In this document: positions 34,301-45,749 of the stretch, piece by piece
How positions within the stretch are numbered: the stretch's first letter is position 1
Layout: every line of letters begins with the position of its first letter
Position numbers and translations under genes: made by a program
The notes under the pieces: model-generated
The model's input: only the letters and a program-made list of their open reading frames with translations
Told to the model about the DNA's origin: nothing
Database searches by the model: none
NCBI GenBank assembly: GCA_008694505.1
Contig: VZDJ01000623.1
Location: forward strand, 13,976,988-14,040,987
DNA length: 64,000 nucleotides
Origin: Cyanoderma ruficeps
Lineage: Eukaryota > Chordata > Aves > Passeriformes > Timaliidae
Direction of reading: 5' to 3'

Positions 34301-34894
34301 ACAAATACAAATCTTGAGCTGCAACTACTCTGCGGTGTAAAATAAATCTACTGACTAGAATAAAATCTGCTTGTGACTGCATTTGACACACACAAAATGA
34401 GTTAAGAAAGGTAAACAGGAGTAAAACTGAGCTTATGGACTAGGCCCACTTACTAAATTCTTTGAAAGGGATTCAAAGTCATTTAATGTCACTTTGGAGG
34501 ATAAATTGTTAAGTGTATTTTGTCGAAAACATTCTGACAGTTATGAAGAGAAAGGTATGATCGAAAGATAGGGTCCTGTGGAGGTGGAACATTGCTGTTC
34601 TGAGCCAACTTCCAGCTCCATCTTGACACTTGGGCTCAGCCCCCCCCNCTCAGTTCCTGTGTGTGTGCATGAACAGAACAGTGCAAGAAAATCTAGTTTA
34701 CATAGGAGCTGTACATCAGATTACCTACAAAAAGGGGCAAATTGGGCTCCCTCACTCTTTTTTTCTTCTCTTTTGCTCTCGTTGTTTACCTCAGCTCTGG
34801 ACCATCCACACAGAAAGACAAACATGGAATCTAAGGATGAAATTACATTCTTTGTTCTCTCTCCCCCTTTACTATCTTTCTTCGTCTCCCTCCT

Positions 34895-34914
34895 TGCTTT
34901 GCCTAGGCAAAGCA
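34895..34914. repeat. perfect 20-base palindrome
   Basis: TGCTTTGCCTAGGCAAAGCA equals its own reverse complement. The flanking bases (T on both sides) do not extend it. It is not simple sequence, which makes it unusual in this AT-rich background. Confidence 0.9.
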
Positions 34915-35591
34915 TAGCTATCATATCCTATACCCTGTACTCCATGCTGAACTTTGTTGTGGGAGTGGGAAGATTGTGAAAGTGTTTTGTGTCTTGGTAG
35001 TCAGCATCTTTGAGAAGTTTCTTTTGAGGAGCTGAGGGTTTATTGAAGCTTACTGTACAAAAAAATTAGGGCTTTTTAGCTTCCACTTGTCAAAGTGTAC
35101 TGTATGAATTTAAGGGTTTGTTTGCCAACACCCTTTGAGTCTAAACAGTGGGCTGGTTGCCAGAGTTATGGCAACTGTACAATAAAATCACAGGTTCCCT
35201 GGCACATGGTGTGGTGTCTTTGTTCAGCTTGACAAGAATTTATAACAAACACTGTGGCCTCTAACGATGGGTCATGACAGTGGCACAAGAGGAAGCGCTG
35301 GTGAGCACAGTGGAAAAAAGGCAGTGCAACAGTTCTGAGCTCTGCAACAGAGAGCTGGCTGTAAATATTCAGCCACGAAGAACAATTGGATTGTTGCTTA
35401 GCACATGGTTTGCTCAGGGAAACTTCCATTCTGGCTTCTTCAGACATACTATTACCTTCATTGTTATTATTATTAATAATTTATTTTAAATCTTTGTAAA
35501 CATAGTAGCATCTCCTCAGGCTGTTTAAAGCCACAGGTGTTGAAATTCATGCAACAATAAATAACATATTTCAATATAATAATTATATTCT

Positions 35592-35630
35592 ATATTTAAT
35601 AATAATCATATTTAATAATAATCATATTTA
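35592..35630. repeat. 16-base AT-rich tandem repeat
   Basis: The unit ATTTAATAATAATCAT occurs about two and a half times in a row. Confidence 0.8.
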
Positions 35631-37178
35631 CAAATATTAATACAAACAGAAAACTGAGCAACATCTGATTTCAATATAATCAATACTATTTCATAAAAAT
35701 TATGAACTATGTCTTCCTAATATGTCTTCAAAACCTTCAAAAGTTTAGTCCACCAGTTTGCCTTTAGATTAAAGGAGGTAGAGCATAATTTCCATGGTTC
35801 CAAAAGGACAATACTCATTGCACAAAACAGTGCTTCTAATACGTAGTGTCTATTTGTTATTTTTTCAAATGATTTTATATTATTATTATTATAAAACCCT
35901 TTTCTAAATCACTCATCTTACATTCTTGTTTTAAATGTGGTTCTGAATGTCATAAAAGTATTAGAGTATGGAGCCTACAAAATCTAACCACTTTTTCCTG
36001 GTTGAGTATGAAGGCCACAGCAGATTAGTTTATTTTTTTTTCTAAGCATCAAGAGTGGTGCAGGTAAAATATATCAGCTACATCATCCTGTTATTCAAAT
36101 GGCACGCAGCTCCGATTTTAACTATACACCTTACACATAAACTACAGAATGAGTAATGTAATTGATTGCTGTGGAAATTACTTCTGAGAGAAAAATCATT
36201 ATTATTTCAAAACTGTGGTAGAAATAATTCTCTTGTTGCATTTCAGAATTAGCATTTTAGACCCATTATGGAACTGTAGACCTAAGGAAGCTATCCTTTT
36301 CTTTTGTGTTTTCTTTTCCTATTTTTCTTTCCTCCAGAGTTAATATATCTGGCTACAAATCAGTTTGAATATTCCAATAAGTAATCCCATGATATTTCAC
36401 TCATTAAAGCAGACTGAGCTGACAATATTGGTATGCTTCGAAGGAGGCGAGACTTCTGCATACACCAGAAGTATGAATAAAAAGAACTTTCAGCATATTA
36501 CAAACAAAAGAATCCATTGGAATACAGTCATGACGTCTGTTTACTTAACAGTTCTTTTGAACCACCATTAGTGTTAATTACAGTCAGAAAATTATAAAAA
36601 GGAAACAAATCATGTTCATGTCTAGCCCCTTTCTAAGCATTGCCTTCTCAAAACTTCAGTTGTAATAGTTGAATATGAATCTTTACTTAAACAGGAGGAC
36701 ACTGGTTGCATGAACAGAGACTTCTCTGTTTCGAAGGACATTCATCTCAAAGGTGGAAGGGTGATGTTTGCATCCCATTCTCTGGTATTCTGGTGGACAC
36801 TAGAATATCCTTGATTATCAGCTGAGAATCTCTTGCATCCCTCTTTTCAGAAACTGTAATGAAACAGCAGATTCCTGAAAAAAGCTTGATTTGGTACTGT
36901 GTTTTTTGTTTTAAATTGATGCTTTTCTACTGTTTATAGACTAACAAATAAACCTACTGTATAAACCTGCTAAACTGGGAGCTTAGTTATCTGCAAACTC
37001 AGAATGTTTCTGTGAGAGTGGATCTGTGAGTGTACAGGAACTATGACATTCCTCCTGGAAAGCACAGGAGTGTTAAAGAATGATTGAGATGCTGCTGGCA
37101 TGGTGTGTATGTACTCTGGGAAACACCACATTGGAGTTCTGATAAATATCCTATTTTGAAAGGTAAGAACTTAGATAT

Positions 37179-37709
37179 TGTAGTGGTTTGAAAACAAACC
37201 AAGTGAGAGGCTCCAAGTCAGAAAATATAATTTAATAAGCAGAAAGAAAAAAAGGTAGAATAAAAATAAATCCAATAATACAAAAGACCACTGACATAGT
37301 CAGAATACAACCTGATCCGGGTGATGGAAGCAGTCCAGATGAGGTGGTCTTCCTGAAGCAGTGATCCCATAGAAAGGTCTGGTAGCTCTGGTCCTCTGGG
37401 AATCCAGTGGGTAAGGGCTGCCCAAATCCCAGATTCTATCCAGGTGAGAATGTCTGGCTCCTCCCCCCTGAGCGGAGCATCTCACAATGGGATGGTGAGT
37501 GATGCAGAAGAGCCTTGATGGCCCATTAGCGAGAGATTGCTCCCGGAGGCAGTTATCTATGAGTCACACAGCAAGGCACCTGATGGGCCATTAACAGAAG
37601 ACAGTCCAGGGGGAGGGGTCTGGGAAACACTGCTTCAACAGTTGGATTCAACAGTTCATGAAGATGGTGATAGAATACTTTTGCATATTCTATACTACAA
37701 CCCAGGACA
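37179..37709 (-). mobile_element. solo LTR, ERVL-like (5-base TSD), minus strand
   Basis: The plus strand begins TGTAGTGGTTTG and ends AACCCAGGACA, so the sense-strand LTR starts TGTCCTGGGTTG and ends CCACTACA. The flanks are GATAT (37174-37178) and GATGT (37710-37714), a 5-base duplication with one mismatch. It is the same family as 58031-58579, in the opposite orientation: 37336-37384 is the exact reverse complement of 58369-58417. ATTAAA on the sense strand (complement of 37231-37236) is a possible polyadenylation signal. A 5-base duplication fits class III (ERVL). No internal sequence remains, so it is a solo LTR. Open frames at 37300-37485 and 37537-37803 are shadows. Confidence 0.88.
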
Positions 37710-37714
37710 GATGT

Positions 37715-40700
37715 CCCTTTCAATAATAGAATATCTGGTGATTAGTCCTGAGTGCTGTCAATTTTCTTTTGCTTCAGCTTCTGTGAGACTAAGGCTAAAG
37801 TAAAAATTACTCAGAAATTTAGCTGTTGGTAATGTTTTAATTAAAGTAGTAGATTCTATACAACATTGGTTCCCACAGATTAAAAAATAAACTTTTTCTT
37901 TTATCTAGTACATTTGTTGCTTTTTTAAATCTGAAAGTCAAAAGCCCTGACAGAATTCTACGAGTAAAGAAACCTCCCTGTAAAAAAAAAAGGATGTGAA
38001 GAAAAGAGATTTGTAGTTGATTCTGAAGGATGTATTTTTAAAAATTGCCTTCAGTGCAAATTGTCATTATTGTCATCCTCAACGTCTTTTCTCAGATGCA
38101 ATCTCACTTTGGAAGCTCCCCAAATTCCTGAAACGCCTGCATTTTCTCAGTCATACAGTCAGGTTAAATATCTGAAGATAGTGAAGTTTAACAAACAGAA
38201 TCAGGTTATTCAAAATTTATGTCCACTATTGAAAATATAAACCCCAAAATCACATGAAGACTCTTTGCTTGACAAAAGGAAAGTGCACAATCATTTCAGT
38301 TCAACTTCTGATGCAGACATGTCACTCAAAATTACTTGACATTTCACTTCATCTGACAGTTTTTATTGGCAATTTGACACTTACCCTTAAAAGTGATCAC
38401 TCCAGCTCATGGATCACACATATCAGAAGGGAAATCTCTTCATAGCTGTGACTGAGCCCTATCTGAGCTCTGACTGTTTCAGGGACATCAGAGGAATTAC
38501 ACTTCAAGGTTATAAGTACAGACACATATATTAAAAAATGCATAAAGAGAATTAGAGTGCAATTCAAATGTCATTATATCAAATAATATAAACAGTGTAC
38601 ACCTTGAAATTATCTCAGTTGCATTTTGCTGGTTAATAAAATTGTTCATGCATCATTATTTTCATTTGCCTCTACTCTCTGATGTTAGATAAATTGACTA
38701 CTTTATTCAGGTGCACAGTACCGTGACATATTAAACCTGATTTTGACATTTCTGGAAAGAATAGTGAGAACTTGTGGATGGGAAATATGGTATCTTTCAT
38801 GCTTATTTAGAGCAAGGCAGCAACGTGCAAATTGTTGTTCTACTACATTCACCTTTCACTTCATGTGTTACAAATATTACAGGAGACAGATATTTTCACA
38901 TATTAATTAGCAATTAAAAACCTTATAAATAAAATCAATTAATAGAAACTTGTCTTATTAAGATGCAAACTATTATTCCAGACAACTTTTAAATAAGAAA
39001 TGAACAGAAATGTTGAAGACTGACTACTAACCATGCAAGAACATCTTCAAAAACAATTTGTTGAATATTAATGAACTGAAAATGTCATTTCTGGTCCAAT
39101 TACTACAAGTAATTAGTTTTTTTTTTTAATTATGGAGGAAGTGGAATTTTAATAAGGTCAATTTTACAATTACAGTTTTGAAAAAATCCTAATTGTATTG
39201 TCATCATCTTATATAAAAAATAGAATCAACTCAATAACATCTGCTGATTTTAATGTAAAAAGAGAAAAAATACTCTGCTAATTCATTAGGAGCTGATATT
39301 TTAATGAGATAGGTTTTGTTATTAAAGGTGGGAAATGAAATAGTTTACCTATGTATTAGTCACAGTAGAAAAAAACATCTTGCCATTACATTAAAAAATA
39401 TTTTATGCTAATGATTAAAAGTACAAGCATTTGCTTTTTATTTGAAATATTTATTATACAACTGATAAGTTTACTGAAATCAAAACATTTGCTTCTTAGC
39501 TTGGAGAGATACTACTTTTTACTTATATTTGTTCTAACTTCAGTTTTTATAGTAAAGTTTAGTTCTTTGCTCTAAAAACATAATTCATAGATTCAAGATT
39601 CATAATTCAAGATTGTATTATCTCTGATGAATTGAAAGCTCAAGGGTCAATACATTTATGCACCTTATTATTTAGTATTTATCTTTGAGGAAATATATCC
39701 TTATTGAGCTCTTTGATATAACTTTAAAAGTTGGTTGCAATTCAAGTAATTTTTGCCTTTAACACAAAATGTGAATTTTATTGAAGAGATTGAAATTTCA
39801 ATCTTGCATTAAGCTAGCCCAGACACAGGTAGAACTGCCATTACAAACTAAATTTTTCTAACCATGTTCTATATCTGCCCTCATTAGCTATGGAATTCAG
39901 ACCACTTATTACTCATACAAATACAAATACAGGTCCACAATTTCTTTTTTTTTTTTTTTTAATGCAACCAATAATTCTTTGAAAGGAATAAGTACACAGT
40001 CAATGTAACAGTAAAGATAAAAACTTTGGTTACACTTTGAATAGAGGTTTTCCAGTAATTGTATATCTCTTCCTATTGAACCATCTACACTGTATTGTAG
40101 TTCTTTGCTTATGAAAATATCTAATAAGAAAGTATCACAAATGTTGTTTTGCAAAATGTATTATATCTGTCTCTTATCCTCTTCCAGACAGAAAATGAGG
40201 GGAGGGGTTTTATTATTTATTTTTTATTATTCCAGAGAAAGAAAAAAAATCTGACAGAAAGAAATTAATACTAGGTCACAAAGTAATAGATCAACATTTG
40301 CCTTTAATAAATACAGGAAGTGGATTAAGAAAAAATCTAAGAATCAGTAGCACATAATCCCAGGATTATGTACAGCATCTGTCTTGCAAAGATAGCATTT
40401 TAATTAAAGATATGTAAACAGTATATTAACCATAATAATTTTCTGCGTGTGTGTTCATTCATCTGATATCCACACTCTGTTTATCCAATCTAGTCACTTC
40501 CTCATTAAAATCAGGATGAGGTGTTTTCTCAATTACAGCTTTCATGTCCTCTAACCATAAAAGTGAACAATGTAGCAGGAGCAGCATGCTACCACAGCTT
40601 GAAACTTGTTGTGCTTTAATAGTTCAGCTAGGTCAAAGTGACATTTCAGTAGCATAAATTTCTAGATTTGTAGCTGAAGTCCATCTCATTTTGTATGTTT

Positions 40701-41550
40701 TAAAACTTTATATCACGTTTTTTATTTGTCAGATATTATGCGATACCCTGCAGATAAATTGTCCAACAGAGCTGATATTGTTAAGTTCAAATGTTTAATC
40801 AGATGCCTTTATGCATTTATAGTGAGTAGTCTGTTATATTTTAAAATAAGACAGCAAAAAGCAGATTTTTAAAAGAAAAAATGTAGATGACTTTTTTCCC
40901 TTTAGAAGAAAAGGGAATAAAAAACCCAGATTTTTTTCCGAGTGACTCCTCATGTGTCATGGAGACAACAGTCTGCCCGAGATACTGCCTAAATGTCTGT
41001 GACTATAAATCTGAGGATTTTCCAATCAGGTTATTTGATACCATATTAAACAAACATAATAAATTGTAGGTGAACAGAAATTAAAAAAAAAAAAAATGAA
41101 AGTAGTAGAGATTTCAGGTAGGTTTTTGTGCCCTTGTAGTCCCAGAAAATAAGATGTTGGCTCTGCTCATATCAGACGCCAGGACCCCAGGATTATTCTG
41201 GATTTGTGCTGCTTGGAGAATTTTGTAGCTTGCAATAGTGATTATCAGTGGCCAACTATTGTTTACTTTACTTTAATTTTTGCTTGGCAAAATTGATACA
41301 GTATTGAAATACACATATACATATATACACATATGTGTATATGTGTGTGTTCCTAGAGGAGTTTTGTGACATTGGATTATTTTATCATTTGGTGATTTGG
41401 TGGTTTTTCTTAAACTATGAAGTATAAACTAACTAATATTTAATACTTTTTAATTCTATTAACAACTTGTTGCCTGAGTTTTTCTGTTCTTTCTCTTTCT
41501 GTAAAACGTTCACACACAGCCTGATGTAAATAAAATCTATTCTTAGAATG
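37715..41550. other. AT-rich non-coding stretch, no gene seen
   Basis: There is no supported gene. It contains a poly-T run at 39945-39960, a palindromic TA/CA microsatellite at 41310-41350, and two AT-rich patches (39050-39120 and 39270-39365) with several TAAT words that look like homeodomain-type sites. Open frames at 38254-38445, 39909-40154 and 40887-41069 have no signature. Confidence 0.5.
41310..41350. repeat. TA/CA/GT compound microsatellite with a 20-base palindrome
   Basis: ACACATATACATATATACAC is followed by ATATGTGTATATGTGTGTGT. The core 41323-41342 (ATATACACATATGTGTATAT) is a perfect palindrome created by the change from CA to GT phase. Confidence 0.85.
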
Positions 41551-41565
41551 TTTACATACTTCTCC

Positions 41566-41772
41566 TGTGAGAGAAGAAATGAGTGATGGTGGTATCCACC
41601 TTCCAGGTGGAAGGAGTGGTGACCTGTGTAACCAATCCCTTGACCTCTGTACATATCTATAAATATTAAGAGTCAAAATAAAGAGGAGGAGACAGCTTTG
41701 AACAACTTGGTGTCTGGAGTTGCTCTCGCCAGTGTTCCTTAATTGGGTCACACCCAGCTTCGCCCCGCGACA
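41566..41772 (+). mobile_element. partial LTR of an endogenous retrovirus
   Basis: The segment holds TATAAAT at 41658-41664, AATAAA at 41677-41682, and a GC-rich 3' part ending CCCCGCGACA at 41772, as expected for an LTR on the plus strand. The left border is unclear. TGTGAGAG at 41566 is a possible start but its flank does not match the right flank ATACCT. ATAC at 41556-41559 matches four bases of the right flank but is not followed by TG. The copy may be 5'-truncated. Minus-strand frames at 41433-41784 are shadows of it. Confidence 0.65.
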
Positions 41773-44700
41773 ATACCTGTCCATTATTTCTTAGGGTCAA
41801 GATATATAAAGCAGAGATAGTATTTGTGTTAATAACATGGTTTCTAGTTCCACTTGTAATTAAACTTAAAATAGTGTCTGAAAATGTTTACATTTATGAA
41901 AATCATTTTTTCCTAGAGTTTCTGTTTATGAAGATTCTAAAAGGAAGCCTTATTTTATTGAGATTTAATTATAGTGTCTATGCATATTCACTCTATCTAT
42001 TTGTCTAAACATACTCAAACAAAACATCCACTGAAATATACAGTATCATCATCTTTATCTGGATAGTCTTTTACAACACAAGGAGGTGCTACTAGCACAA
42101 ACACAAAATAGACAAGACAATACATGGTTATAAGTTTGTCTCCCTCCTTTACGCATAAAAATAATATATGCAGCAACAGAAAACACCACACTAGTATTAA
42201 TTCTAAATTTTTACATTTAGATTTACATTTTTAAGCATAATGCTGGCAGAAAAGAGGAAAGAAAGAGCTAATATATAACCTTGAGAAAGACTGAACTAAT
42301 ATACCATGTTCCTTGATAAAATTTTAACATGTCAAATTAATGGATATATTCTTAAGTCTTATATCCCAAAGTGGATACATTTTCCTGGGACACAAGGTCT
42401 GTGGCTGGAATTGCATAAGTACCTAGGAAGGACAAAGCCTACATTGTGAGCAGGGAAGAAAAAACTTATATTAGTCTTCAGATAATTAAAATCATGTTCA
42501 TTTCTGAATTTAGATATGTGAGGGAATGATACATGTTACAACCTTTGCTAATTCAGGATCTCTCACTCAGAATCCTTATCTAAGATTGAAATCTTCAAAT
42601 CCTTGTTAGAAGGGGTGATCAGAGTTCACATTCACTTTTTCCCTTTTTAAAAAAATCTAGATAAAGACGGACTACTCTTTTAATCTAATTTTCTTCTGTC
42701 TCCCTATCTGTGATTATGAAGAACAGCTTATTCAAAGGCATTTCTTTCAGAACAACATGCTAGAGAGTCCACAAGAAATTTTCTTATGAAATTATCAAAA
42801 TCCTCAAAGACAGAAGGGAAAGTATAGACCAACTTAAGCACCTACCCCATGTCTAATTCCACCTTCTCTGGCATTGTTTTTAATCTTCAGGTAACAGTCA
42901 GGAGTATTTTATGAATCTGGTACACAAACTCCACAAATAAGAGGATGCAACAAAAACAAAGAGAGAAACATACATAAAAGAGTGTGGTATCCTTCCTTCC
43001 CTTTTTTCTTCCCTAGAAGAAAGTGACAGAAAAATTAAACAAATAGCAGTGGGAATTACAAATTATTTTCTCAGCTACAAAATAGATATTCTCTGTAAGC
43101 CAGAAGAATGGAAAAAAATGCCTAATCAGGCACAAAACCAGCCACTACTTTACTACAGTTAAGTATACCAGTAATAAATTTGGATATTTTATGTTGTCTC
43201 ATTACTTCATATCTATGCTTCTAAATAACACATTTGACTCTAAATAACACAAAAAGTAATTAATTCTTTCTCTTAAACAGTAAAAATCAGAAGAATATTA
43301 GAACACCATTACTTTTGAAGGAGCCTAGTTTATGCAAGTTTCCTAATTCAGATCACAAAACCAAGCAAGATAAATCCTCCAAACTGCTATACACATAAAT
43401 TTGCACAGTGTTAAATCTTTTCTTCTTTCTTAAGAGTTTTTATTTTTCTTTCTTCTTTGTCTATAAAAAGATACCTAAAAATCAAATACTTCACTTTAAA
43501 TCACTTAATGGCTCTTCTAATAAAGAAGATACAAATCTAAACCAAAAGAGAACAGAAAAAATAAAGGCAAAGAGCTTCTCTAGTGAAAAGCAAAGGACTG
43601 TTGAGAAAAATAGAAAAATAAAGGAGAAGATATAAGCAGTGTAAAGGTAAATTTAAAACTATTGTGGTTTTATATTGCTTTTTCTATCCTTGTGGTTATA
43701 ATCTGTTTTAATGAAACCTCACTTTCGGATACCAAAATATTTTAAAATTTTTGTATTTCATTTTTTCATCCATTTTCTTTACATAAGACAGATGCACATC
43801 CTAAATTTTCTGAAAGAGGTAGCTGTTGAAGGAAATTTCCCATGGGTATGCTAGTAAATAATAAGTTTTTAATAACAAATAAACCTTATAGATATGGTGT
43901 GGTTTAGTATATACTGCACTCATACTCTGATACATTAATAGCCTAACCAGCATGGGTAGTATTTTCAATTGACATCTGAAAATCATGATGCTGAGTCATG
44001 TAATCTCTGGTCTATTTTTCAAAGTAAGTTTAAAAACTTGGACTTCTCTTTTGGTAAAAGATAGTCAATTATTTGTAAAATAATGGGTGAGGGGCAGGCC
44101 GTGTGGAGAAAGGATGTTCCTTGAACAAATATAAAATGTTATATTCTTATAACTGGTACTCATCAGTGGTACTGATCTGACACCTAAAAGCTGTTTTCAT
44201 GGAGCTGGATCCTGTTACAACACAGAACCACAGAACAAGTAAATAGTAAGTAACTCTCTATATACTTCTCCCTGGGGTTTCATTATCCTTAAAGCATAAC
44301 TGATAAGGATTTCCTTGATCGGAAATTTTACAAAGTGGACAGTATAATTTTTTTTCCACATTATTCATTAAAGACAATGCTGAAATTATGAGAATCAAAC
44401 GAATAATTCATCACAACAGTCACTAAACTATTACTGATAAAATTCCATTTTGCCTAACAATATTTGTTGTTTGATTAATCTTATCAGGATAATCTGGTCA
44501 AAATACCAACTAATTACACTTGCTAATTTATCTTCAGTACAGCACAAAAAGGTAAGTCTTTTGAATGCTGACAGCTTCACTGGTACAGCTAAGGTTAATG
44601 TAAAATCACAGACAGAAAAATAATTTCATAATGAAGTATGCCATGAAAGAGAAACCAGTACAGAATATAGCACATAATGGATGGCAACATTAACCTGCTG

Positions 44701-45278
44701 AAGAGACTTGCAACATCCGAAGACTTGCTGAGTACCTAGGAGTACCATCCTAGTTGTTAACTATCTCATTTTGTGCATGACCTTGTGTTACTCCAGTGAT
44801 TAATTCTGAATAAACATTAACCTGTAAGTAAGTGTCTGGTGAATTGGATGATATTCAGAATGATTTCTAATAGACATATAAGCTGCATTAACTTCATTTT
44901 AAGGTTTACCACAGTCAGGGATAAGCCGATTTTAAAAACATTTAATTTAAAACCAATTTACTTATTTACTGAATTACTCACAAATTTGATGAACAGAAGG
45001 ATTTTATTTGAACAGCAGGTGCATGGAAAAAGATTGTCACAGATCTGATGATTTTTCTTCTGGTAAATTTTAAGCGGTCAAAGCCCTCCAAACTGCAAAT
45101 ACCGTAGTGACTCCAGTGATCTCAGTGACAGTATTCCAGCAGACTTGCTGGTGTCAGTTACAAACCCTTATGCATAATCACTTACATGGGAAAAAGGTTA
45201 TACATCTTCAGTTCACTCAGACTGGAGAGGGGACAGGAAATTCCTTTTGTGGTCAACAACTTGCAGCATCCGTATTTG
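41773..45278. other. AT-rich non-coding stretch, no gene seen
   Basis: No recognisable exon or repeat family. Frames at 43408-43635 (K/F-rich) and 44839-45048 have no motif. Confidence 0.5.
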
Positions 45279-45297
45279 GTTGGTTGGTTGGTTGGTT
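45279..45297 (+). repeat. (GGTT)n microsatellite running into the gap
   Basis: About five GGTT units run directly into unresolved bases. On this strand the units could form a two-layer G-quadruplex. Confidence 0.85.
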
Positions 45298-45529
45298 NNN
45301 NNNNNNNNNNNNNNNNNNNNNNNNNNNNNNNNNNNNNNNNNNNNNNNNNNNNNNNNNNNNNNNNNNNNNNNNNNNNNNNNNNNNNNNNNNNNNNNNNNNN
45401 NNNNNNNNNNNNNNNNNNNNNNNNNNNNNNNNNNNNNNNNNNNNNNNNNNNNNNNNNNNNNNNNNNNNNNNNNNNNNNNNNNNNNNNNNNNNNNNNNNNN
45501 NNNNNNNNNNNNNNNNNNNNNNNNNNNNN
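45298..45529. other. assembly gap (232 N)
   Basis: An unbroken run of N between GGTT repeats on the left and GTT repeats on the right. The missing sequence is probably also G/T-rich repeat. Open frames spanning it are artefacts. Confidence 0.97.
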
Positions 45530-45682
45530 TTGTTGTTGTTGTTGTGCTGTTTGATTGGTTGGTTGTTTTTGGGGTTTTGGTATGTTTGGTTTCTTTGGGT
45601 TTTTTGTTGTTGTTTTGGGTTTTTTGTTTGGTTTGTTTATTTGTGGTTTTGTTGTGGTTTGGTTTGCTGTATTTTTTTTTTT
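45530..45682 (+). repeat. G/T-rich low-complexity tract right of the gap
   Basis: It opens with TTGTTGTTGTTGTTG and continues with GGTT, GGGTTTT and TTTGG words for about 150 bases, with almost no A or C, ending in a T run near 45671-45682. Translations on either strand are low in complexity. Confidence 0.85.
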
Positions 45683-45705
45683 ACATTTTTCAGAATGGGT
45701 GAACT

Positions 45706-45745
45706 TCATTGATATCCATATATATATGGACCTCATTGATATCCA
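45706..45745. repeat. two-copy direct repeat of 13 bases
   Basis: TCATTGATATCCA occurs at 45706-45718 and again at 45733-45745, 27 bases apart, with a partly matching downstream TATAT segment. The palindrome CCATATATATATGG lies at 45717-45730. Confidence 0.75.
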
Positions 45746-45749
45746 CGTA

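Larger units (their letters stand above)
31398..37173. other. AT-rich non-coding stretch, no gene seen
   Basis: There is no supported exon. Open frames at 32464-32739, 33954-34181, 34578-34979 and 35166-35447 lack family signatures. The 133-codon frame at 34578-34979 crosses an unresolved base (34648). Local items are an A/C-rich tract near 33064-33105, a perfect palindrome at 34895-34914, and a 16-base AT-rich tandem at 35592-35630. The segment 35160-35420 is somewhat GC-richer, with CAATAAAA near 35179, and is unclassified. Confidence 0.5.

Noticed and set aside
34578..34979. Open frame of 133 codons on the plus strand
   Set aside because: It crosses an N in a C run, is rich in S/L/F, overlaps other frames on both strands and shows no domain or splice context.
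45717..45730. CCATATATATATGG as a CArG (SRF) box
   Set aside because: The A/T core is ten bases instead of six, and it lies in an AT-rich direct repeat.
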